Source: Epiperipatus broadwayi
Lineage: Eukaryota > Onychophora > Udeonychophora > Euonychophora > Peripatidae
Reading direction: 5' to 3'
Assembly (NCBI GenBank): GCA_028023455.1
Contig: JAQFVV010012396.1
Location: 7,478,085 to 7,542,084, forward strand
DNA: 64,000 nucleotides
The stretch's first letter is position 1. The number at the start of each line of letters is the position of its first letter. The notes beneath the pieces are model-generated. The model saw nothing but the letters and a program-made list of their open reading frames with translations, had not been told where the DNA came from and ran no database searches. Position numbers and translations under genes: made by a program. This document shows positions 49,030-64,000 of the stretch, piece by piece.

Positions 49030-50330
49030 CTATTTTAAAATTGTTGGGAAAATTATTTTAATAAAAGAAAAGTTGGATAATTATAGGGACAGAATGAGAT
49101 TAAATAATAAATTACTGGAGGACATTAATAAAATTGTAAGATAAGGAAGTAAAAATTTGTTGAAAGTATATATATAAAAAATATAATGAAAGAGAAATTG
49201 TTTTATTTGACGATGAGGGGAAAAATTTATCACTAGAAGAAAAGACTCAGATAATTTTAAATAGATGATGTAATGCATGTAAAAATATACATAATCACAA
49301 AGGAAAATACATTAAAAATTATAAAGACGAATACAAAAAGAAAACATTAAATTTACAGGACTGGAGTATTAAAAAAATTGAAAAATGAAAAAGTGAGAAG
49401 TTTGAGTGAATGGACCCCAAACATGTTGATAAATCTAAAAACTATTACTAAAACCGTTTTATAAGCGTGTTTTACTGCTTTGAAAATAAAATTTTCAGAT
49501 AGTTGTAAAAGTGAAAGAATAGTTTTATTTAAAAGTATAGATAAGATGATAGAAGATTTATTAAATTATATATATATATCAAATTGAATCACTTTAATGA
49601 TCTATAAATTATTTGTTGTACAATAGCCAAAGAAATAATTAAATGGATTAAAATAACAGTAGAAAAAATGTAGAGTGGATTTAAATCTAATCAGTTTATG
49701 ATATTTTATTTATAATCATACAGTTGATACAAATAAATAACTAGATAATCTTATATGGCTTTAGAATATGCTTATGAGAGATTGAATAAAAATAAATTAT
49801 AGACAGGTTTGAAATATTGAAGTAAATGAAACATTAATAAATCTGTTTAGAAAATTGTATGAAAATAACTTATTTTTATCAATTAGAAAATGTGGAGTCA
49901 AAGTTGAAAGTAGTGTAGATTTAAGGTAAATATGCTCCATATCTTCTATATTGTTTTTATTATGTTTAAAGAAAAATTGAGTTGGTAATAAAAGAATGAG
50001 AAAGATATTCAGCTTTTTTTTTTATAGATGATAAGAGAGTGTGTGTTTAGAGGACTTTTTTTGGCTGATGATATATTCTTGGATGTGAAAAAATAGGGAA
50101 GAAGTTGAAATACTTTTGGGCAAAAGAAGGGAGAAATGGAGAAAAGTATATATCAGAGGGAAAAAAAGAAGTGGTGGGGTTGGGGTGGGGGATAAATATA
50201 AAAGAGGTAAATAAATATTAAGAAATTATTTTGAGTAGCCTAAAAGATTTATTGAGAGATAGAAAAATAAAATTGGCAAATAATAAAAGATTGATGAAAA
50301 AGTTAATATTATTTTATATATTAGATTTAT
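49030..50330 (+). pseudogene. Very decayed LINE reverse transcriptase
   Basis: The clearest remnant is 'LADDIFL' preceded by a glycine-leucine context (50051-50082, from GGCTGATGATATATTC) and followed by 'EEVEILLGKRREKWRK' (50099-50150), which matches the order of RT motif C and the thumb. Upstream, 'INLFRKLYENNLFLSIRKCG' (near 49835-49895) resembles the 'L..LY.......V' segment before motif B. Motif A is not readable. Confidence 0.5.
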
Positions 50331-51083
50331 TTCACCACAATACACTTTAAACTCATTAATAAATACATATTTAAAAGATAAATGATCCCATGATTATTTT
50401 TGGTTGAGACAGCATTCTTCAGTTAGCGGGGTTATAGGGTCTTTACCTCTTACACCTCTTCATCATTTTTTTTTTCAATATTAATGTCAAATTACTGCAA
50501 CTTAATATAGCTCAGATATAAATTTTAAACTTAATTAAGATTAATAGATATATTCATACTAAAGGTAAATATATCACAACAATCCAACTACATTCTTTTT
50601 ACTTTTCCCCCTATTTGTAATATCTTAATTATATTCAAACCTTTATTTCCATCACTGATTCTTCAAGCATATGAATAATGACATCTCTGTAATATAAATA
50701 ATCACAAAATATATTTATCTTTTTAAGATGTTTTTATTCATGTGCTTGAAGGGTGTGTGGCGAAATAAAAGTTTTGTGCATATTTAAGATATTACACATG
50801 GAGAGGGAAGTAAATAGAATTGGATCAGGGATATCATGTTAGTGAATTTAATAAAAATAGATCTATTTAATATTTAATTAAGTTTAAAGCTAAACCTCAT
50901 AATGATGTAATAACCTTCAGTCTAATAAATCATTAGAAATAATCATTAAGATATTTATTTAAAAAGAACACTGCCTAAATTTGTAAATGCAAAAAAATTA
51001 TATTTGTAGATTAAGATGCAGTAATTAGTTGCCGTTTTTAAATATTAGATATGTTATAGTAAATATTATACAAATGCATTATG
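50331..51083. other. Intergenic DNA, no gene seen
   Basis: AT-rich DNA. TGCTTGAAGGGTGTGTGGCG near 50742 faintly matches text near 3692, suggesting another dispersed repeat, but the match is too short to define. Confidence 0.4.
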
Positions 51084-51194
51084 CTTTTTTTTTCATATGT
51101 CATAGCATCGGCCGGGAGGCGAACCTGCAATAACCGTCTGCAACCAACTGCTTGCTTGCAAGGCAGCTGCGTTGACCTCTCGGCTAACAATGCT
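51084..51194 (-). mobile_element. SINE-A copy, antisense
   Basis: On the minus strand: AGCATTGTTAGCCGAGAGGT (A-box region), GCAGCTGCCTTGCAAGCAAG (loop CTTGCAA), then GCAGGTTCGCCTCCCGGCCG, which has the best B box of the family. It ends GCTATGACATATG plus an A tail. Near-repeats TGCATTAT and TGCATTTAT at the two flanks may be an eroded duplication. Confidence 0.78.
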
Positions 51195-51995
51195 TGCATT
51201 TATAAAAGGATACTGATAATTTTAGAAATGCAGATGCGCAGATAACAAATAAAGCAATTCAAGAGAAATGGGATAATGAAGTTTTTTATGGTATATTTAA
51301 AAAATAAATTGAAATTGTTTGGTAGATTGTAATTTATGAATAGAATAACTAAATTTTTTAACTGGATTTTAATAAGGTAGATAAGAAACATAGCTGGAAC
51401 TGTTAAAAAAATTGAGCAAAGATATTGAGTCATTTTATTTATATAAAAAGTGAGATGGTTATTTATAAGGATTGTTAATTATTACAATAACACAGATGAA
51501 AACACAAACTAGAAAGAACATAAAATTAAGTTCACTAATAGAAATCAAGGAGATTGAGAGCCAATATAAAAAATAAAAAGAATTTGAGTTTGTATAGAAA
51601 TAAATAGATTATCAGGACTTACTAATTTTATGATAACAGTAAAAAAAGTGATCTACTTTTTAAAACTCAAACAGAGCCATCAGTAATAAGAAAATATATT
51701 TATAAATAAAATAATTTTGAGAATTTGTTTTGTAACTAGGTAAGGAAAACATAGAAAATATTAGTAATTTATTACTTAGAATTAGAAAAAATACAAAATA
51801 ATGATTTATAGAAAAATAAAAATAGATTGAATACAATAAAATCAGGATTTTGTATTTTTATGTTTAGAGTATATAATGATTAAAAACGACTTAATTAAAC
51901 TTATTATATTATAAAAATACATAACATAAATAAATTTAAAATTTTAGAGGCTTTGTAGATTAGTAAATAATAATAATAAAAAAAGATAAATAGCA
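51195..51995. other. Intergenic DNA, no gene seen
   Basis: AT-rich, A-biased on the plus strand, possibly an old LINE remnant, but no motif is readable. Confidence 0.4.
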
Positions 51996-52144
51996 GTTTT
52001 TATTAGTCATTCATTAGATTAGAGATTATTCACTTAATAAATAATATTTCTAAAGTATAAATTTTATTAAACCACACTTACACTACAGAAATATTATTAA
52101 TTAAGTGAATAATCTGTAGTTTAATGACTGACTAATAAAAATTA
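51996..52144. mobile_element. Palindromic MITE-like element
   Basis: Left arm 51999-52062 (TTTTATTAGTCATTCATTAG ... AATAATATTTCTAAAGTATA) is the inverse of right arm 52080-52142 (TTACACTACAGAAATATTAT ... AATGACTGACTAATAAAAA). Together they form a ~150-bp near-complete palindrome with a ~15-bp spacer. Single-arm relatives are at about 4005-4065 and 53145-53190. Confidence 0.65.
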
Positions 52145-52225
52145 TTAATATAAATCCATTAAATGGTTTGCGTCAAAGTTATGAAGACAGTAAGTTTGAT
52201 ACATCAATTAAACTGTAGCAAAGGG

Positions 52226-52977
<752 letters not shown>

Positions 52978-52989
52978 AAACAATGATAA

Positions 52990-53190
52990 AAATATGAGAT
53001 TGTAACCTGGGCCAATTGATAAGGGCTGGTGGTTATTATACTTCTTTTTCACATGTCTTTGGTCATATGTTTATGAATACACTTCTCTACAAAGTCTTAA
53101 AAATGGATAGAAACCAGTTCCTATCTTGTGTGAGAGAGATATAGTAAAAATTACACTACATAAATATTATTCATTATGATGAATAATAGA
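52990..53190 (+). repeat. Satellite-family remnant beside the microsatellite
   Basis: TGGGCCAATTGATAAGGGCT matches the GACCAACTGATGAGTGCT box and TTTTTCACATGTCTTTGGTC the following box of the units at 46-48 kb. The remainder (AAACCAGTTCCTATCTTGTG ... TACACTACATAAATATTATT) matches 3969-4035, so it is the same composite repeat as at 3.8 kb. Confidence 0.55.
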
Positions 53191-54508
53191 TTTCTTTGGT
53201 CATAGTAATATAGATATTAATATTGATAAAAAAATCACGTATTCGCCATCATTACATCATATCACAGTGCGAGACAATATTTATCAACTTCATTCATGTA
53301 TATAGAAACTATTTTTAAAAATTATTTTTCTACAATTATTGTAAAATATACTTATGCTGAGGGTTTTTTTTTTTAAGGATATTTTTTTACAATTTTGATG
53401 AGATTCAAATAAAAATATGTATAAAACCTAAAATTTATTTTCTAATAAAAATGATATTAAATTAGATATAATGAATAAAGAGTAGTTTAATTTTTAATGT
53501 AATTTTTTTATAATAGCTATTGTTCAAGATTTGGCTAAATATATATGGTGTGCATGTCTGCGCACACACACAAAATTAAACAAAAATGTTCTTCTTCTAA
53601 AACTAAATAAGAAGAGGAGGAGGGGTACAATTTTTTAAAAACAAACAAACAAACAAACAAGCAAATTAGTCATATTTTCAAGCTATATCAATTAAACTAA
53701 CTTTACTTAGGAAATATATATAATATTTAAAAAGTTGGGTTTTTGTTTACATCATTATCCTTAATCTCATCATCATTGTTTGTTATGCAAAGATAGAACT
53801 ATTGTAGATATAACAACGTCCATACGAAACAATGCATTTTTAAAAGCAGCGTAAGAAAAATTATAAGTACATTTTGTAATCGGATAACTTAGTTTAAAGA
53901 CTCTCAGAAGCAATCATTGATTTTGAATGTTTGCCTAGAGATATTATAGAATTTTTTTGATTGTATATATATATTACTTTTTTTTAAGGCTAAACTAGGT
54001 AATAGAAAGATAATATTAAGCAGATATTTACTTTATTTGGCCATTGTTGTCAAAATTGGTGAATTTCAACCTGGGTCAAAACACATCAGATAGTTGCAGA
54101 TTCTGAATTGAAATATGTCTTGAATTTATTATTTATATTTGCATGTTTTATAATTCTAATAAAATGTTTTTTTTTTTTCATTTTACCTTCAATTAGAATA
54201 TATTATGTTGGTGTAAATACATTACTAATAGGTTTAGGAATGTTTGTTAATATCTACATTTTTTTAATTAAGCATCTTTTGTCCGGTCTGAATAGTGCTA
54301 ATTTAATACCAAGCTTGGTTATCCATTCTTTATGCCATATGCATTTTTTTATGATTTAATGACTTACAAGATATAAATATCTTACTTAATCTAATTTTAT
54401 TAGTTCATATAAATTAATGTTATCAAAAATAGAAATGTCTCTATTTAAATACTCGTACTTCAGATATATATATATTAAATGTAAAATACAATAACCGTTA
54501 TAAAATAT
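53191..54508. other. Intergenic DNA, no gene seen
   Basis: AT-rich with a short AAAC repeat (about 53641-53665). An 83-codon frame at 54108-54359 is rich in Ile, Leu and Phe and looks hydrophobic, but AT-rich DNA produces such frames by chance. Confidence 0.5.
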
Positions 54509-54694
54509 TATATGTAAAAAAAAAATTTAATGGTAAATACAATATACGTAACATTAAGTTTAAAAAATTTGAAATTCAGTTAAAGCTGAGGCGGATTACC
54601 ACGCAATCGTAACCACGTAACCGTAATCGAAAGCGCTACAAAAAAATTTAAACTATAATATTGTATTTACCATTAAATTTTTTTTTATATATAC
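54509..54694. mobile_element. MITE-like element with ~36-bp terminal inverted repeats
   Basis: The left arm (54509-54545) contains A-run, TTTAATGGTAAATACAATAT. The right arm (54657-54693) contains ATATTGTATTTACCATTAAA and a T-run. The arms are inverse with few differences. The interior has an unusual CpG-rich core (GGCGGATTACCACGCAATCG, then CGTAACCGTAATCG) between AT-rich arms. TA dinucleotides adjoin both ends, which would fit a Tc1/mariner-type TA duplication, but this is not decisive. Confidence 0.7.
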
Positions 54695-54870
54695 TGTATT
54701 TATGATCTGGCCTAACTGATGAGTGCTATTCTGCATGAAATACATATATTGAGATCATTTATCTTTTTTATATGCATGCAGTCATGTGTATTGGTTGTTT
54801 GAAATGGAGTGGTGAATGAATATAGACTGAATATCCTAAGTTCAAATCCCTCTATTTATATATAAAAATA
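54695..54870 (+). repeat. Partial satellite-family unit
   Basis: TGATCTGGCCTAACTGATGA, ATACATATATTGAGATCATT, GTCATGTGTATTGGTTG and the end TAAGTTCAAATCCCTCTA follow the unit order seen at 46-48 kb. Only the terminal ~170 bp of a unit is present, directly after the MITE-like element. Confidence 0.68.
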
Positions 54871-55309
54871 GAAGGGGATTTTGAAATGTAGCAAATATTC
54901 AGACAAAGCTAAAATCAAATTACATGCTAGATGTAAACATAGCCTTTTTTATATGAATATAGAAGGATGCACACATGGGAGAGTTATTTTGCAAATATGA
55001 AGAGTTCTCTAGCTTTTGCTTGGAAGTCATTATAATAAGGGCACAAGTAGTTAACAGTGATTTAGAACTGTTCTGTTAAATTGTCAATACTGACAATTAA
55101 CATATATATGTATTTAGAATTATTTTTTTTAAAATCAAAAACATATAATTTTTTTTTAATAATAGTTTACAGCTAATTCAAATGTATGTGTTTCTGTTAC
55201 AAATGCACTCATTCCAAATTTTGTAGAAATAACTCACAATAATCAAACAATTACAAAGCTAGTTATTGCAAAGCAAAAGGTATTAAAATTCCCCTGATTA
55301 CCATTCAGC
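54871..55309. other. Intergenic DNA, no gene seen
   Basis: AT-rich DNA between the satellite fragment and the LINE; no feature recognised. Confidence 0.5.
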
Positions 55310-58000
55310 AATGATCTTTTGTTTAGCTAATGATAACTGAAGATCATCTTTAAGCAAAGAAAGATTGCATGAATTACCAAAAAGAACTATTTAATTTTAA
55401 ATGAGACAGTTCAGACTTTGTGAAGATGAAGAGACAATTGATTTGAAAAGTGGATATAAAAGTACTAATACTGAAAGCACAAGTGGAATGGGAAATATTA
55501 TAAATAAATAAAAATGAACAATATTGTGGAAATTAGTGATATATTAAATATAGCAAGGAAGGTTATTCAGTGAATGCAGATAATTCAATACATGCTTCAA
55601 ATACTTTTTCTTTCTGATAATGAAGTAAAATAATTTTATTTAGATGTACAAAATAGTTTGAAAAGATGCTATAGAATATAATTAGAAAAAGAACAATTTA
55701 ATTTTAAATGAGATATTGTCAAACTTTGTGAAGATGAGGAGATGAAGATGAAGAGACAATAGATTTGAAAAGTGGACATGGTCTTTACTATAAAGGTACT
55801 AGAATTGGAAACAAAAGTGGAATGGAATTCTTTATAAATGAATAGAAAAAATGGAAGAACAATACTGTGGAGATTTGTAATATATTAGATAAAGTGACAA
55901 GATTAATTATACAATGAAATGCAGTTAATTCAATTCTTGCATCAAACAGTTTCTCATTCTGATAAAGAAAGAAAATAATTTTATTTAAATGTATAGAATG
56001 CTTTGAAAAGTTGTTATAGAATATTTTAATATTAGAATTAGAAAACAAAGATGAAAGTTTTGTTTATAATTTTGTGGAGGGAGCCAAAGATGAGAGTGGA
56101 AATAAACTTGTAGATATTCTCTCAAAAAGAAGAAAATCTTTATATTATTTTTTCTTTGAGACAAATGTTATGCAGAAAAAACATGGAAACATCAACATAA
56201 TCTTATGGCAGAAGTGACATATATTTTGATTAACAGAAAATATGTATTTAAAGATAATTCATTTAATAGATTCAATACAGGAAATGATGATTAATTAGTC
56301 AGATGTGAGTTTCATATTAATGTAAATAAAAAAGTATTGAAAAAAAACAGTATTATCAATATCTCTAACTTTTAGAAATATTCAAATAAATTTAAACTAG
56401 AACTTGCAAATTTATTTGAGAAATATTAATTCATTAACTAGCCAGACATGAACAAAATCAGTAAGAAGTCAGCTACATAGAAAGCTTATTTCCCCCCCCC
56501 CCACCTTAGCAATTTATCAATGCATTTTCAATTGAGCAAGACAACGCATAAAGATAATATAATTATGAATTGATAAGGAAATCTACAGAAGAGAATAAAT
56601 AATAATAAAAAACCTATAAATTTATAATATTAATATTGGAAGAAAAATAAAAAATGGCATTATTTTTAAAACAAGTGATGATATCATGAAGTGGGTATAA
56701 GAGCTCTAACAAGAAAAATATAGCAATAAAAAAACAACCTTTACAATTATAACATTTTTTGAATTGCTAAGCATTTTAAATGAAGAGATGCATGTGATTA
56801 TAAAGTATGGAAAAGTATCAGGAAGAGTTAGACTTATTATTGATATTTTAAATGAAACAATTGCAAAAGGAAACAAAAAAAATGTTGGCAAATATTTATA
56901 ACTAATGTCTAACTGATAAAGATATACTGGATAATTAGATAAGTGCAATTGTGATATTGATATTGGAAATTGTATTCTTCTAACAGCTTTATACAACATC
57001 TTTACTAAGATTATTTTAACTATATATAGACATTAGAATCAACTCAGTCAAAAGAATAAGCTGAATTTAAAAATGGCTTTAGCATAATAACTCCCAAATT
57101 ATAGACAGGATCATTAAATACGATCTGCCATTATGATTTAGACTTGTAGATTATAAAAAAGCACTTGATTTTATAAGCATTTACAAAGTGATGCCCAAGA
57201 TATTGCCAAATTCTGAACAATATTTGTTAATATACAACAGCAGTAATTACATTACAGAGTGATAGAAGATTAACAATAATAAGTATGTATGGTAGAAAAA
57301 TTTTGTATTTCCAAATCTTTTTACAGCAATTGTATAAGAAGTAAGTTGTGGATTAGAATGGGAACTAAGGGAATAAATAGTACGTGGAAATTATTTAAGT
57401 GATCTAAATTTTGCAGATGATGTGTTGTTGTTTTTTTTTTGTTTTCTTTTTGCAAACTATTTTTCAAAGCCTCAGGAAATTTTACAAACTCATCAAATAA
57501 AAGTAAGAAATGAGAACTAAAAATAGATGCTAACAAGACTAAAGTAATGTTCAAGTGTTTTTTGTATATAAAAAAAAATAAATATAGGTAATCAATAATT
57601 AGAAGAAGTTAACCATTGGAAAACATAATGTATGGATTACTTTTTATAAATTTAATATTAAAAGAAAATATGGCAATGTGTTTGAAAAGGATTTTTATAG
57701 ATATATTTTAAAAGTTTTTAAAAATGGATCTGATATTGGGATAAATAACAGGAGAGCTATGAATAACTTCAAACAACATACTGAAGTTTGGAAATATGTA
57801 AAATTAATAGAGAAAAATTGAAATGAAATACCTGGTTGAAAGAGCAAATAGGTATTATTGATATCAATAAAAGAATTTAAGTAGGCAAAATTGAGCTGGT
57901 TCTAAAATAGATGATTATAGATTACAAGTTAGACTATGTGTAAAGACGCTATTGATATGAAAAATTATCTTCATTCTGCATTGATTCAATATACACTAAA
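55310..58000 (+). pseudogene. RTE-like LINE copy with an internal duplication
   Basis: The leader GCAATGATCTTTTGTTTAGC matches the other RTE-like copies. The endonuclease start is duplicated: AATTTTAAATGAGA ... GAAGATGAAGAGACAATTGA at about 55385-55440 recurs at about 55692-55765, an offset of roughly 307 bp. RT remnants follow: 'LVDYKKALDFIS' (about 57145-57180) for motif A and 'LNFADDVLLF' (about 57405-57435) for motif C. The 3' end fades near 58000. Open frames are short and often antisense (for example 56999-56706), and none encodes a usable protein. Confidence 0.75.
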
Positions 58001-58204
58001 AATGATATTTCATGATTCACTTCTATTCAATAAATTTGGCTGAATATCAGCTGTATATATAATGCATTTTGCTTATGTAGTTATGATGAAATTTAATTTG
58101 CTAAATTCATCTGAAGCATATTAGTATTTTGCTGTACCTCCAAATCCAAGTTTACTATTCTATATCAAAGCTACCAAGTTATATTGGTACTGTTCTATTA
58201 GATA

Positions 58205-58390
58205 GTGTTAGCCACTTCATGGTGCTATTTCTATGCAAAAGCACATAAACATGCTGTTTATTCAGCCACTGCTTTTTAGGCCTATATATCTATGCAAAGG
58301 CACAGAAAGAGGCTGTTTAAATGTGGTTGCCAGTGCTGATGGCATTATTTCTATGCTAAAAGCACAGAAAGATGCCATTTTTGGTGGCTG
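58205..58390. repeat. ~60-bp minisatellite, three units
   Basis: The core CTATGCAAAAGCACATAAA, CTATGCAAAGGCACAGAAAG and CTATGCTAAAAGCACAGAAA starts at 58231, 58290 and 58351, giving periods of 59 and 61 bp. The units also share GCCACT/GCCAGT and GCTGTTTA/GCCATTTT elements. A 61-codon frame begins inside it but has no recognisable domain. Confidence 0.72.

Positions 58391-64000
<5,610 letters not shown>

Noticed and set aside
52080-52144. Helitron 3' end (hairpin followed by CTAAT)
   Set aside because: The apparent terminator hairpin is one half of a larger palindrome whose other arm lies just upstream, so a foldback/MITE explanation is simpler; no Rep/helicase sequence is present.
54108-54359. 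83-codon hydrophobic frame resembling a small membrane protein
   Set aside because: Phe, Ile and Leu richness is what T-rich DNA yields; there is no family match and no flanking gene structure.

Overview
The window looks like AT-rich, repeat-dominated nuclear DNA from an animal, most likely a lophotrochozoan. My best guess is an octopus-like cephalopod mollusc. The evidence is a bilaterian Notch-feedback gene (NRARP), several degenerate non-LTR retrotransposons, tRNA-derived SINEs, and very long (TCTA)n and (ATT)n microsatellites. Nothing looks bacterial: there are no operons and no dense coding, and nearly all open frames are short AT-rich or microsatellite artefacts. The species guess rests on general resemblance, not on a search.

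Only one host protein gene is convincing: an intact, single-exon NRARP orthologue of 106 codons on the minus strand at 32966-33286. It lies in a block of about 3 kb (roughly 31.5-35 kb) that keeps more CpG and is poorer in repeats than its surroundings. About 320 bp upstream of its start is a perfect CSL/Su(H) site facing a weaker half-site across 15 bp. This resembles the Su(H) paired sites of Notch-responsive promoters. A PBX-MEIS-type decamer and an inverted CCAAT box lie nearby.

The rest is mobile or repetitive DNA. Copies of one RTE-like LINE family occur at 4.1-6.9 kb, 25.6-26.1 kb, 40.0-40.9 kb (minus strand) and 55.3-58.0 kb. Other LINE remains are an endonuclease fragment at 12.4-12.9 kb (minus), a second endonuclease/RT LINE at 17.9-20.1 kb, a different RT at 43-45 kb, a very decayed RT at 49-50.3 kb, a jockey/CR1-like 3' half at 60.2-61.5 kb set between two (ATT)n tracts, and a LINE 5' end with a CCHC knuckle at 61.8-64 kb that runs off the window. 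Two tRNA-related SINE families are visible, and one copy has a 14-bp target-site duplication. A hAT-like non-autonomous DNA element with 8-bp flanking repeats sits at 13.87-14.46 kb.

The least explained component is a family of tandem and inverted ~460-480 bp units (9.2-10.8 kb and 46.3-47.9 kb, with solo or partial copies at 3.8, 12.3, 23.0, 53.0 and 54.7 kb). Both multi-copy loci start with a large hairpin followed by direct repeats. Other items of interest are several foldback elements, a hammerhead-ribozyme-like core at 38.77-38.80 kb and a perfect 36-bp palindrome at 42.56 kb.
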